Assembly (NCBI RefSeq): GCF_014649715.1 | Contig: NZ_BMTO01000006.1 | Coordinates: 1-35,041, forward strand | Direction of reading: 5' to 3' | Origin: Streptomyces lateritius | Lineage (GTDB): Bacteria; Actinomycetota; Actinomycetes; Streptomycetales; Streptomycetaceae | DNA: 35,041 nt | Shown here: positions 1 through 8,006 of the stretch, piece after piece | How positions within the stretch are numbered: the first letter of the stretch is position 1 | How the letters are laid out: each line of letters starts with the position of its first letter | Translations under genes and position numbers: made by a program | The notes under the pieces: model-generated | Told to the model about the DNA's origin: nothing | The model's database searches: none | What the model saw: the letters and a program-made list of their open reading frames with translations, nothing else

Positions 1-1
1 C

Positions 2-91
2 CACCGACGCTACGAACGCAAGGCCGACCACTTCCTCGCCTTCACCAGCATCGCCTGCACCCTTATCTGCTACCGCAGACTCGCCAAATGA
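2..91 (+). CDS. C-terminal end of an IS5-type DDE transposase (cut by window edge)
   Basis: The first 29 codons read HRRYERKADHF..., then FLAFTSIACT and LICYRRLAK, then TGA at 89-91. The block Arg-Tyr-Glu-Arg-(Lys/Arg)-Ala-Asp-His-Phe-Leu-Ala-Phe followed by a hydrophobic stretch and Cys-Tyr-Arg-Arg-Leu is the usual C-terminus of Streptomyces IS5-family DDE transposases; the Glu is the last catalytic acid in such proteins. Only the tail is present, so completeness of the transposase cannot be judged. It lies at the left side of the integrated island. Confidence 0.75.
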   Translation, partial: HRRYERKADHFLAFTSIACTLICYRRLAK

Positions 92-467
92 GATGGCTTC
101 TAAGTCTTCGTCGATGCATCGGGACCTCCTCAGGTCGGTCGGATCGGATGAAGCACTGCAAGGGGGACCTGTGTCCCCACCCTCCGGCCGTTGCTCGCGG
201 TCACCGGGCCACCTCGCCAGTACGGGCCGAAACCCTGTTCCACCTGGCCTTTAGCGGGATTGCAGCGTCCCCGCCCTGTGCTTGCAGACAGCACCTCTCT
301 TCGGACCGAAGCCCGATGAGGTACATGTAATACCTGTTCCTCATCATGGAGAGACGGGTTGGGGTCGTCAAGTCCCTTGGTTTGCAAGGAGTTCGCGAAC
401 CCGCCTCGCTCGATGCCTCAAGCTTGACCTGATCAGGGCAGACGCTGGACTCCGCCCATGTACGGCT
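92..467. other. Non-coding stretch between transposase and regulator gene
   Basis: No convincing gene is seen here; the short open frames have no ribosome site or recognisable product. The right end of the insertion sequence must fall at its left side, but I could not identify terminal repeats because the other end is outside the window. A small interrupted palindrome, AGGTA at 319-323 and TACCT at 331-335, sits in the middle and may be a protein-binding site. Confidence 0.4.
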
Positions 468-511
468 GCGGGACGACTTGGCTAGGGTGAAGTCGTCCCA
501 AGTCGTCCCGC
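468..511 (+). promoter_or_regulatory. Operator-like triple repeat upstream of the DUF5919 gene
   Basis: Three copies of the decamer AAGTCGTCCC occur: one inverted (471-480) and two direct (490-499 and 500-509). The outer copies form a perfect 14-bp inverted repeat, 468-481 against 498-511, with a 16-nt loop. The array ends 17 nt before the ATG at 529. This is a natural place for an operator, most simply bound by the HTH protein encoded just downstream; the binding protein is inferred. Confidence 0.55.
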
Positions 512-528
512 GGGTGGGAGAGTGCGGC

Positions 529-1299
529 ATGGCCAACGAACGACTGCGCGGCGCCATCATCGAGAGCGGCATGACGCTCGATCAGGTCGCCGAGCGGCTC
601 GGGGTGTCAGCGAAGACAGTGGAGCGCTGGATCAATGACCCCAAGCGCCAGCCGTACCGCCGCTTCAAGTACGCAACGGCCTCGCTCCTCCAACGCGAGA
701 TGTCTTACTTATGGCCCGAGGAACGGACGTCCGCAGAGGTCACAGAGGTGGGCAACGCCGAGCTGATCAAGCTCTACCCTCACCGCTCGGTCGTCCCGAA
801 CCGACTCTGGACGCAGCTGTACGCCGGCGCTCAGCGGTCCTTCGACGTCCTGGTCTACTCGGGGTTCTGGCTCACCGAGGACGCGGCTTTCCACCAAGTC
901 GTCAAGGAGAAGTCGACCGCTGGCGTCCGTGTCCGATTCATGCTCGGTGACCCCGCCTCAGCCGCGGTGGCAGTGCGCGGAGCCGACGAAGGGATCGGCG
1001 GGGCCATGGCAGGCAAGATCCGCAATGCCCTGATCAACTATGCGCCACTCTTCGGATTGCCCGGCGTGGAGTTCCGCCTCCACTCCACCACGCTCTACAA
1101 CTCCCTCTACCGCGCGGATGACCAGATGCTCGCGAACGGGCACCTTTACGGCGTCGGCGCGTACATGGCGCCGGTGCTGCACATCCAGCGGGTGGCCGGC
1201 GGTGAGCTCTTCGACGCTTACGCCGAGAGCATCGAGCGAGTCTGGGAGAGCGCCCGCCCCATCACCTCACCCACTGACCTGGGAGGCTCGGACGCATGA
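529..1299 (+). CDS. XRE-type HTH protein with DUF5919 domain
   Basis: 256 aa. Residues about 10-50 form a helix-turn-helix (LDQVAERLGVSAKTVERW), so the protein probably binds DNA. The rest matches the actinobacterial DUF5919 pattern: RSFDVLVYSGFWL, then a conserved H-S-T-T-L-Y-N-S-x-Y-R-A-D-D-Q-M region and NGHLYG. This fold resembles phospholipase-D-like domains, but I see no HxK catalytic motif, so it may sense a ligand or be inactive. The ATG at 529 is chosen for the GGGAG at 516-520; an in-frame upstream start at 478 lies inside the repeat array and has no ribosome site. Its stop overlaps the NUDIX start (ATGA). Codon 61 is TTA (709-711), rare here and possibly bldA dependent. Such HTH-NUDIX pairs are common in Streptomyces and on integrative elements. 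Confidence 0.8.
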   Translation: MANERLRGAIIESGMTLDQVAERLGVSAKTVERWINDPKRQPYRRFKYATASLLQREMSYLWPEERTSAEVTEVGNAELIKLYPHRSVVPNRLWTQLYAGAQRSFDVLVYSGFWLTEDAAFHQVVKEKSTAGVRVRFMLGDPASAAVAVRGADEGIGGAMAGKIRNALINYAPLFGLPGVEFRLHSTTLYNSLYRADDQMLANGHLYGVGAYMAPVLHIQRVAGGELFDAYAESIERVWESARPITSPTDLGGSDA

Positions 1300-1769
1300 G
1301 CCGTATCGACTACTTCCGCGACCCCGCCGCCCCAAAGGCCAACTCGGTGGTGCCGTCCGTGACGGTCGTCGTTCGCGACGACAAGGGGCGGCTCCTCCTC
1401 ATCCACAAGACCGACAACGACCTGTGGGCTCTCCCCGGTGGAGGCCACGACATCGGTGAGCGAATCGGCGACACCGCGGTCCGGGAGGTCAGGGAGGAGA
1501 CGGGGATCGAGGTGGAGGTGGACAACATCGTCGGCCTCTACACGGACCCGGACCACGTCCTGGCGTACGACGATGGAGAGGTCCGCCAGCAATTCTCCAT
1601 CTGCTTCCGGGCCCACCCGGTCGGCGGATCCCTCCGCACGAGCAGCGAATCGAAGGAGGTCCGCTGGGTGAACCCAGCGGACCTCGATGACCTGGACATC
1701 CACCCGTCCATGAGGCTGCGCATCCGGCACGGCCTGGACGAGTCGCGACGGGAGCCCTACCTAGGCTGA
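1296..1769 (+). CDS. NUDIX hydrolase
   Basis: 157 aa. A complete Nudix box is present around residues 48-71 (GGHDIGE, seven residues, then REVREETGI), supplying the Glu ligands for Mg2+; the enzyme should hydrolyse a nucleoside-diphosphate-linked substrate, which cannot be named from sequence. The ATG overlaps the preceding stop by 4 nt, so the two genes are translationally coupled. The last 13 bp overlap the end of the convergent HD gene. The element pSAM2 encodes a Nudix-domain immunity protein (Pif) and a GntR repressor (KorSA); finding a Nudix gene close to a GntR gene on a tRNA-integrated island is reminiscent of that, but this resemblance is contextual only. Confidence 0.9.
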   Translation: MSRIDYFRDPAAPKANSVVPSVTVVVRDDKGRLLLIHKTDNDLWALPGGGHDIGERIGDTAVREVREETGIEVEVDNIVGLYTDPDHVLAYDDGEVRQQFSICFRAHPVGGSLRTSSESKEVRWVNPADLDDLDIHPSMRLRIRHGLDESRREPYLG

Positions 1770-2326
1770 GAGCCGGCCGCAGCAGCGGCCATACGGCGCT
1801 CAACCCGCTCGCTGGCGGCGTAGATCTCGGGTGCCGCGCGCTGAATGAAGCGCCCCACGATGGTGTCCGGCCCGTACCGCTGAACGATCTCGTCCAGCCG
1901 AGCAATCGGGGTGGTGTGCCCGCCGTCCGGGGTAGTCGTCATGTCGGAGACGATCAGCGCGTCCACCAGCTCGGGCCGCTCAAGCTCGAACTCGGTCTCC
2001 AGCTCATGCCGGAGTCCTCGCTCCTCGGCCTCCAGAAGCGCACAGGAGTGATGCGCCACGAGCCGCACCACCCGCTCGTCGGCACCCTCCTGGTCCCGAA
2101 GGAACCGTGCCCCGTCGAGCGGGTGGAAGCCGGTGGTCGCGATGGCCGGCGAGTACCCCACATCATGCAGAACCGCCGCGGCCTCCAACAGCTCGGCATC
2201 AGCACCAAGGATCGGGCTCAGGGACTGAGCCCGCTTGGCGACGCCAAGGGAGTGCGCCCAACGACGCGGCAGCGGCTCGGACAGCATCGATTCAGAGAGC
2301 GAGTACGCCCACGCAGTAAGCCCCAT
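1757..2326 (-). CDS. HD-domain phosphohydrolase
   Basis: 189 aa. The metal-binding set of the HD superfamily is visible: His25, the doublet His54-Asp55 in VLHDVGY, a His-His pair at 92-93 and a later Asp128 in IVSDM. These enzymes cleave phosphoester bonds of nucleotides or nucleic acids; substrate unknown. The start at 2326 is chosen because conserved sequence begins soon after it (WAYSL...RRWAHSLGVA) and because it lies 10 nt after the end of the GntR gene, suggesting one transcript; the frame remains open further upstream but only inside the GntR gene. The 3' end overlaps the NUDIX gene tail to tail by 13 bp. Confidence 0.8.
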   Translation of the reverse strand: MGLTAWAYSLSESMLSEPLPRRWAHSLGVAKRAQSLSPILGADAELLEAAAVLHDVGYSPAIATTGFHPLDGARFLRDQEGADERVVRLVAHHSCALLEAEERGLRHELETEFELERPELVDALIVSDMTTTPDGGHTTPIARLDEIVQRYGPDTIVGRFIQRAAPEIYAASERVERRMAAAAAGSQPR

Positions 2327-2336
2327 GCACGTCAGG

Positions 2337-2777
2337 CTACGGCTCCTCGGGCGACGTCGGGAGAGCGAGAAGCGTCCTTCCCTTGCCATGCCTCGTGCCG
2401 AGCATGCCTGTGCCCTCCATCTGCGCGAGCGCTCGCCGCACAGCGCTGCGAGACGCATCCAAGCGCTCACATAGCTTGGCCTCCGACGGGAAAGCGTCGC
2501 CGACCGCTAGGGAGTCTTCATCGATCAGATCAATGATCCGGTCGATGAGGGGCCGGATTGGCTTGCTCGACGCACGCCAGCCAGCACCTGGGACAGAACT
2601 GACCAATCCTTCCGTCTGCAGCACGCGGAGAGCACGGCGGATCGTGTTGCGGGAAACCCTGTGCTCCCGCATGAGGGCCGCCTCCGATGGCAAATCGGCA
2701 CCGCCCGCCTCCCTGATGCCCTGACGCAGAGCTTCGGCGATGAGCAAATAGGTTCCGCGCGGGCTGGCCTCCGGCAC
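2337..2777 (-). CDS. GntR-family regulator with two winged-helix domains
   Basis: 146 aa. Two GntR-type DNA-binding domains follow one another: residues about 6-65 (LPSEAALMREHRVSRNTIRR, then LQTEGLV) and about 72-140 (FPSEAKLCERLDASRSAVRR, then MEGTGML). There is no UTRA, FCD or aminotransferase effector domain, so it is made only of DNA-binding units. The GTG at 2777 is chosen for its strong GGAAGGAGG site; an upstream start at 2810 has none. It is probably transcribed with the HD gene. Short GntR proteins serve as copy or transfer repressors in actinobacterial integrative elements (KorSA type), a plausible role given the nearby att site, but not proven. Confidence 0.8.
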   Translation of the reverse strand: MPEASPRGTYLLIAEALRQGIREAGGADLPSEAALMREHRVSRNTIRRALRVLQTEGLVSSVPGAGWRASSKPIRPLIDRIIDLIDEDSLAVGDAFPSEAKLCERLDASRSAVRRALAQMEGTGMLGTRHGKGRTLLALPTSPEEP

Positions 2778-2930
2778 GGCGCCTCCTTCCAACTGATTCA
2801 ACTGCTGCAAGGGTCACACACGACTGCCGTGCGCCAGCCACCTGCCTTGCAGAAGCATGCCCAGCAGGCAGCGATTGAGCGCCACCAAACATCACATATC
2901 GGGATATCCGTCGCCGCAGCGGGTGCACAG

Positions 2931-5369
2931 TTAGATCAGTGTTTCAAAAAGTTCACCGATCGGATCGCCAGGCTGCTCAGAGGAGTGAATATTCCCCTCA
3001 TCACGCTCTTCCCTTTCCCGTTCACCCGGGTCCGATTCGTCCAACTCTTCGTCGCCGAAATCGAGATCCTGAGCAACTTCGTACTGGAGCATCGACAGTC
3101 GATCTACGAGAGCGACTGGGTCCAGTGATTCATGAAGTTCGAAATCTGATAGCGCCTCTTGGAGGAAAGATAGGGAGCTTTCACATTCCACAACGTTGTT
3201 CACTCTTCCAGCCTCTGCCCAGTCCCACTCTGACGCAAAAGACGCAAATCGCTGCCGAAGATTTGCCTCGCTTTGCTCAGACCAGCGCGATGGTTTAACG
3301 CCGAGGTCCCTAAAGACAGAAAGGGCCGACTGAAAGTCCTCAGGATGTTCAAGGACTTGCAGCATCCTGGCTGCTGCAAGGTCACGGGCCGCAACGAGCT
3401 GATCCTCTACGCTCTCATACCTCGACAGATATCGCATGAGAGGAAATTCGCGCGCCAAAAGCCCCAAGTCGGCCTGCTCAATACGCTCGGTCAACATGTG
3501 TACAATGCTGAGCAAAGAGCCCTCTTCAAGGAGGCTTCGACCATACTTATGGTCGAGAATCAGCATGACAAGGTGTCGACTCCTGACGGATACCTCACGT
3601 CGGATTGCCACTCGATAATACGTGGGGCTATTCTCCCAGGTGCACGATTCTGCGGACTCCAGCCGCGTTAATGCAGACATCAGTACTGTCTGGTGACCTG
3701 GAGCGAGCCGAGGCAACTGCCGTCCCTGCGGCGCAGCCCCGAAGAACGCATCGAATGCAATCCGGACGAGTTGAGTATGGGAATCCTCTCCGAGCTCCCA
3801 GAGCGCGAGCGTTTCTGCTTGCTCAAAGAAGAGACATCCATGGGCCATCTGATTAATTTCATCCGGATGAGTTGACAGGTACGACGAGACGTAGTCAACA
3901 AAGGAAGGGTTGGCCAGCTGAATTAGCGTTGCACGATTACTTGGATGAAATCCGTTCACCTGATCATCTAGCGCCGTGTCTACAGAAACCTGGATGAAGG
4001 TACCTTCCAGCTTCTTGAGCAACAGCCTCAGCGTGTGCAGATCTGTCCGTCGCCCTCCATCGACGGACTCATAGGCATTTAGCGCACGGTGCAAGTCCTT
4101 GAGCTCGACTCGCGTACGGATGGTGGTCAGGACCAGCAGCAGACTCCTCTCCGCCGCAGAGAGCTGGCTCTCAAAAATTCGCTCCCATAGCTCGCGAGGA
4201 TCATCAAGCGCATTCAGAACATATTCGAAGAAGAATTCATCCCCGACTCCAGAGTTTTTAAAGTTTTTCGTGACAAGCTCGATGATCCTGGGGTTGAAAT
4301 TGGCATGCCGAATAACCTCCATGTACCTCCTTTCCCGCAAGACCGACCTGCGCGCAACATCAGAGAGTTCGGCGAAATGAATGTGGTTGTAGAAGATTTC
4401 CGCCTTCTGTTCGGCAGTGTAGTGCGACAGGTCGAGGATCACCTTTCCGTCGGCCAATGTTCGCGAACTCTCTAGGCGCTCATGAACCTGCTGCGCCTGC
4501 TGGAGAATGTACTCGCGTGTAGTCATGATCAAGACCTTGTCGCCCGCATCGCGAATACGTTCAACCAAATTCGCCAGTCTACTGTCTTCGTTTTTGTTCA
4601 GATTGTCGAGCAGCGAGTTCTGACCCAAGAAATCATCGTACAGAAATGCTTGCTTAACTCCAGGCTTCCACACCTTCTCGATGTCCGTCACGTCACTGGA
4701 AGCAGAATGAGCTTCCCAACCGTCAGACAGAAGCTTGACAAGAAGCGTCTCGGCAAGAGTCGTTTTACCAATTCCCGGCTCTCCCGAGATAACGCAGACG
4801 TGATGCTCCTCCAGCATTTTCAACGAATCGGGATAGGCTTCGCTATGAACATAAAGTTTGCGCCGCTTGATAATCCGGTCGACAAGTCCCGAACTCCTCT
4901 GATATAGCTCAGGATGGAGAAGATGATCCAAGACGGCACTCGAAGTAATCCATAGCTTAAAGTTATTAAGCTCCACGCGAGGGTGCAGTCTCAACAGATT
5001 GTCAAGGTCGTCCACACCCCAGATATCGTCGACCTCCAACCGCACCCCAGCGAACATGGCTGCGATTTCTTGCTTGTTCTGACGTGTCAGCGAAGCTGAG
5101 GTTGCCAAAATATAGCGACAGGAGAACCGGTCGCCGATCTTTTTGGCTTCAGATTCAAGCTGCCCCTTGATCTGCGCAAAAGTCCGCCCTGGCGAATGCT
5201 TGCATTGGGCAATGAGGGTTTCCTCGCCGTTTCGATGGAGGCGGATGTCGACACCCCCATCCCGGCCCGGCGGAAACGTCTCCATGCGCACCCCATGATT
5301 TGCCTGGAGGAGATCCCTCACCAAGATTTCGAAGTCATGAGGAGAGAGATCGCTGTAGTTGCGCGCCAT
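2931..5369 (-). CDS. Mrr-type nuclease fused to a STAND NTPase (putative antiphage protein)
   Basis: 812 aa. Residues 1-130 form a restriction-endonuclease-like (Mrr_cat) domain: Glu14, the GRDGGVD motif with Asp41, then Gln55-x-Lys57, i.e. a (D)-QxK active site. A P-loop NTPase follows: Walker A GEPGIGKT at 196-203 and Walker B FLYDD with Asp245-Asp246, of the nSTAND3/NACHT-like class. The remaining 450 residues are helical and probably the sensor, ending in a very acidic tail. Proteins with nuclease effector, STAND switch and C-terminal sensor are known antiphage systems (Avs-like); this assignment is by architecture. The gene is visibly poorer in GC than its neighbours and uses rare codons, including TTA at codon 567 (3669-3671), so it is likely foreign. 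It is the last gene before the attR scar. The ribosome site is weak. Confidence 0.8.
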   Translation of the reverse strand: MARNYSDLSPHDFEILVRDLLQANHGVRMETFPPGRDGGVDIRLHRNGEETLIAQCKHSPGRTFAQIKGQLESEAKKIGDRFSCRYILATSASLTRQNKQEIAAMFAGVRLEVDDIWGVDDLDNLLRLHPRVELNNFKLWITSSAVLDHLLHPELYQRSSGLVDRIIKRRKLYVHSEAYPDSLKMLEEHHVCVISGEPGIGKTTLAETLLVKLLSDGWEAHSASSDVTDIEKVWKPGVKQAFLYDDFLGQNSLLDNLNKNEDSRLANLVERIRDAGDKVLIMTTREYILQQAQQVHERLESSRTLADGKVILDLSHYTAEQKAEIFYNHIHFAELSDVARRSVLRERRYMEVIRHANFNPRIIELVTKNFKNSGVGDEFFFEYVLNALDDPRELWERIFESQLSAAERSLLLVLTTIRTRVELKDLHRALNAYESVDGGRRTDLHTLRLLLKKLEGTFIQVSVDTALDDQVNGFHPSNRATLIQLANPSFVDYVSSYLSTHPDEINQMAHGCLFFEQAETLALWELGEDSHTQLVRIAFDAFFGAAPQGRQLPRLAPGHQTVLMSALTRLESAESCTWENSPTYYRVAIRREVSVRSRHLVMLILDHKYGRSLLEEGSLLSIVHMLTERIEQADLGLLAREFPLMRYLSRYESVEDQLVAARDLAAARMLQVLEHPEDFQSALSVFRDLGVKPSRWSEQSEANLRQRFASFASEWDWAEAGRVNNVVECESSLSFLQEALSDFELHESLDPVALVDRLSMLQYEVAQDLDFGDEELDESDPGEREREERDEGNIHSSEQPGDPIGELFETLI

Positions 5370-5674
5370 GCGTCCAGTATCCCAATGAGTCCTCGGTGCT
5401 GGGGCTGGCTTTACAAAGATCCTTCCTTGGCTAGCGGCGGCGAGGGACGCCGACGGCCCGCCGGCTCAACGGCCTGCCAGCACCTCTGCACGCAGGCAGC
5501 CACAGCAGCTCTCCCCCTCCCCCCCGTCCTCACCCGAGCAACCCTCGGTAGGGCTGCTTCGGCCAGGCACAACTCACTCCCGCGAGTGAGCAGCGAGTGA
5601 TCCGCAGGCAAACGCGGGCCTCGGATGGGAACTTCCGCAGGTCAAGGACTCTTGTGCACAGCACTCAACCATGC
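5370..5674. other. Island end: non-coding region next to attR
   Basis: No gene is seen. Contents: an imperfect hairpin around 5534-5562 (CCCT/AGGG core), a perfect 7-bp inverted repeat CTCACTC/GAGTGAG at 5573-5590, and two direct GCGAGTGA copies at 5582-5589 and 5593-5600. Short direct repeats 75-100 nt from an att core could be integrase or excisionase arm sites, but this is only positional reasoning. Confidence 0.35.
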
Positions 5675-5716
5675 CCTCCGGAGCCGTGTGCGCAGGTTCG
5701 AATCCTGCCGGGGGCA
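5675..5716 (+). mobile_element. attR: 3' fragment of tRNA-Arg(CCG)
   Basis: The sequence reads as the 3' 42 nt of a tRNA: anticodon loop CTCCGGA (anticodon CCG, T33, G37), anticodon 3' stem GCCGT, short variable loop, T arm GCAGG-TTCGAAT-CCTGC, acceptor strand CGGGGGC and discriminator A. The preceding DNA does not supply a D arm or a GCCCCCG acceptor 5' strand, and the anticodon 5' stem has two mismatches, so the tRNA is broken exactly where tyrosine-recombinase att cores usually begin. The intact tRNA-Arg, rebuilt by the element's copy, should lie at the other island end, left of the window. Confidence 0.85.
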
Positions 5717-5774
5717 CTTCGCAGGAAGTGCCTAAAGACCCCGCCACCAGCGTTGACGCTGAGGACGGGGTCTT
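5714..5774 (+). terminator. tRNA-Arg downstream hairpin and terminator
   Basis: Immediately after the tRNA fragment is a small hairpin GCACTTC/GAAGTGC (5714-5731), then a larger one: AAGACCCCG at 5735-5743 pairs with CGGGGTCTT at 5766-5774, enclosing an inner stem CAGCGT/ACGCTG. The run TTCTT follows. This is the native terminator of the tRNA gene, left on the chromosomal side of the junction. Confidence 0.75.
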
Positions 5775-5860
5775 CTTGCGTGTGCGGCCGCATGCCGCCC
5801 GAAGCGGCTGCATGTCGGGGTCCGTGGACTATTCGTGGACAGGATCTTGGCGCATCACAG

Positions 5861-6193
5861 TCAGAGGACCGATAGGTCGAGCCACCTGTCGAAGCGGCTC
5901 GCACCGTCGAAGGGTTCGACGATCAACTTGGCGGGCGTGTTCGACTCTACGATCGACGGCGCATCGATCACGAGGAACTCAGCGCGCGCTGGGTCGATGT
6001 GGAAGCCGTGTCCCGCCTCCCTCAGCAGAGGCTCCACCCACTCAGCACGCTGCCGGTCGAGCGCAGCGAACACCGCAGGGTTCTCTGACCATCGATGCTC
6101 CGAGACATGGCCTCCGCAACTGGCCACCGGCACACCGCCGATGTAGGACAGAGCGTGCGACAGAGCGGCTACCCCAACCTCCAGGCCCCCCAA
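5861..6193 (-). pseudogene. 5'-truncated hypothetical protein
   Basis: 110 codons remain (for example ALSYIGGVPVASCGGH and HIDPARAEFLVIDAPSIVES). The reading frame opens with a TTG right after an in-frame stop (6200-6202) and has no ribosome site, so I read it as the C-terminal part of a larger gene that lost its start; it resembles uncharacterised actinobacterial proteins with an ASCRGH-like motif, from memory only. It lies beside the integration site, where repeated insertion and deletion are expected. A short native gene is the alternative. Confidence 0.4.
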
Positions 6194-6302
6194 ATCCGCT
6201 TAAAAGTCCTCAGGCTCCTCTTCTGAGAGGCTTGGAATTCTTTGGAGGAGCCGCTGATCGGCGAAGGCCGGCCCCACTGAGGCGAGCGTCATTCCGCGAA
6301 CC

Positions 6303-7982
6303 TCACAGGCCGTGCTCGTCCATCAGTCGCATGAGGTTCCGCTTGCGCTTCTGCGCCGCACGCAGGTCGGTGACGTACGTGGTGAAGTCGTCCGGCGTGC
6401 CGAGGCGGCGGCAGCAGTCGCGCATGCTCAGGAGCAGGCTGACGAGCTGCTCGTAGGCGTGGTTGCCGGTCTCGCGGGTGAGCGGGCCGGCCAGGCGGTG
6501 GTAGACGGCCAGGGCGTCGGCGGGCCGGGTGGTGCGGAGGTGGTCGGCGAGGGTGAGCCACTGGCCGTCGTGGGCGCCGTGCTCCGTGGCTGCCTGCCAG
6601 GCGGCATCCGTGTCCTTGTCGTCCAGGAGGGCGTCGACGAGGACGCGCCCACCGTAGCTTTTCGCCCGTTCCGCGTCGGCCCGCAGGAGATCCAGGGCCT
6701 TCCCACGCTCGGGCGGCCAGCATGCGGCGGCCCGGGCGGCAGCACGCAACCGCTGGTAGGTGAGCAGGGTGCGGCGGGCGGCGAAGTGGTCGCGGCGCAG
6801 GGTGACAGCGTCGGCAAGCCGGCCGGCGTTCGTGTAGCGGTCGGCGAGGTGATCGACGAGGGTGGTGTCGACCGTAGCGAGGTCCTCGGTGTCCTGGATA
6901 CCGCGCTCGGCCCATTCCAAGGCTTCGACGGGGCGGCCGGCGGCGTCCAGTTCGCGGGCGATGAGCAGGTGGGTGTGGCCGTTCGGTGCGAGGTCGGCGG
7001 CGTGCACGGCGATCACCGTGTCGATGTCCCGTCCGGCCTTCGCCAGCCGCTGCATCAGGTGTTTCTCGGCCCAGCCGGTGCGGTTCGCCTGCCAGGCGTC
7101 GACCGCGTAGCGGCGAAGGGCGGCCATCCCCTGCTCGCCGAGCAGGTCCTCGTAGTCGAGCGGGTCGATGTCCGTCAGGTCGACCGCGTCGTCGAGCGCG
7201 TAGGTCACCAGCCAGTGCGCGAGTTCCTCCGGGTCGGGGTGCGCCGCGCGGCAGGCGTCGCCGTGGGCCTCGGCGAGGCCGGTACCGATCTGCCCGAGCC
7301 CTCCGTCGGAGTCGTCGACGCTTTCGGCCACCCCGGCCAGGAGACCGATCGCTTCCCGCGCCAGGGCCATCGCGTCGACCGCCCGGCCGGAGCACGTCAG
7401 CGCCTTGATCGCGGACACCGCCTGCCCGGCCTGGTCTGCGTAGGCACGGGCGTCGGCGTACTCGACGTAGCCGTACCGCGCGAACGGACCGATGTCGAGC
7501 AGCTCACGGACGCGGGACCGGACCCCGGCCAGATCACCACGAACGCTCGCCGCCCGCAGCTCCAGGCGGCGCCGCAGCTGCCGGTCATCGGCCGCCTCCT
7601 CCCGTACGAGAGCGAGCAGCTCCTCCCTCGACAGGCCCGACAGCCAGGCGTCGAAGCCGAGCGCCCGATCCCGGGCTGTCTCACGCCTACGGGGGAGGTC
7701 CGCGTCCTGGGCGATGACGGTCAAGCCCAGTGCGACGAGATGCTTGCAGAAGTTGCCGTCCTGGCCGTACGGGCAGTCGCACGTGCCCGCCGGCGGCTTG
7801 CGCCCGCCCAGGAGCAGCTCCACCTCGTACCGCTCCGTGCCGCGAACCGACGCCCTGATCCAGCCGTCACCGAGCTCGATCCCGGACACCGCGTCGACAT
7901 AGCCGAGTCCACGCTCGAACGAACGCTCCCCGGCCAGCTCCCTCAGCATCGCCTCTGTAAGACCGCCCACGACCCTCCGCAC
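6303..7982 (-). CDS. SWIM zinc-finger protein
   Basis: 559 aa. The SWIM motif C-x-C-x(n)-C-x-H is complete at Cys68, Cys70, Cys79 and His81 (CDCPYGQDGNFCKH). The remaining 450 residues are Ala/Leu/Arg-rich helical repeats of TPR-like character (YTNAGRLADAVTLRRDHF, and repeated AWQA/ALEWAERG units), suggesting a scaffold. SWIM domains bind nucleic acid or protein; no enzymatic domain is seen. Two GTG starts are possible, 7982 and 7970; the second has GGAGG only 3 nt upstream and the first lies within a 14-bp tandem repeat, so the start is uncertain by four codons. Confidence 0.85.
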   Translation of the reverse strand: MRRVVGGLTEAMLRELAGERSFERGLGYVDAVSGIELGDGWIRASVRGTERYEVELLLGGRKPPAGTCDCPYGQDGNFCKHLVALGLTVIAQDADLPRRRETARDRALGFDAWLSGLSREELLALVREEAADDRQLRRRLELRAASVRGDLAGVRSRVRELLDIGPFARYGYVEYADARAYADQAGQAVSAIKALTCSGRAVDAMALAREAIGLLAGVAESVDDSDGGLGQIGTGLAEAHGDACRAAHPDPEELAHWLVTYALDDAVDLTDIDPLDYEDLLGEQGMAALRRYAVDAWQANRTGWAEKHLMQRLAKAGRDIDTVIAVHAADLAPNGHTHLLIARELDAAGRPVEALEWAERGIQDTEDLATVDTTLVDHLADRYTNAGRLADAVTLRRDHFAARRTLLTYQRLRAAARAAACWPPERGKALDLLRADAERAKSYGGRVLVDALLDDKDTDAAWQAATEHGAHDGQWLTLADHLRTTRPADALAVYHRLAGPLTRETGNHAYEQLVSLLLSMRDCCRRLGTPDDFTTYVTDLRAAQKRKRNLMRLMDEHGL

Positions 7983-8006
7983 TCCGAACCGGGCACTCCG
8001 AACCGG
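7979..8006. repeat. Perfect 14-bp tandem repeat at the SWIM gene start
   Basis: GCACTCCGAACCGG occurs twice with no gap, 7979-7992 and 7993-8006. It covers the proposed GTG of the SWIM gene and its leader, so it may be an operator or a recent duplication. Confidence 0.7.

Noticed and set aside
161..178. Small hairpin near GGGGGAC...GTCCCC as an RNA element
   Set aside because: Only a 6-bp stem in GC-rich DNA, no conserved context.
2999..3005. Further CATCACG copies in coding DNA (also near 23930 and 26297)
   Set aside because: Half-sites only; the CGTGAT half at the right spacing is missing.
5597..5716. Complete tRNA gene
   Set aside because: No acceptor 5' strand or D arm upstream; only the part from the anticodon loop onward is present.
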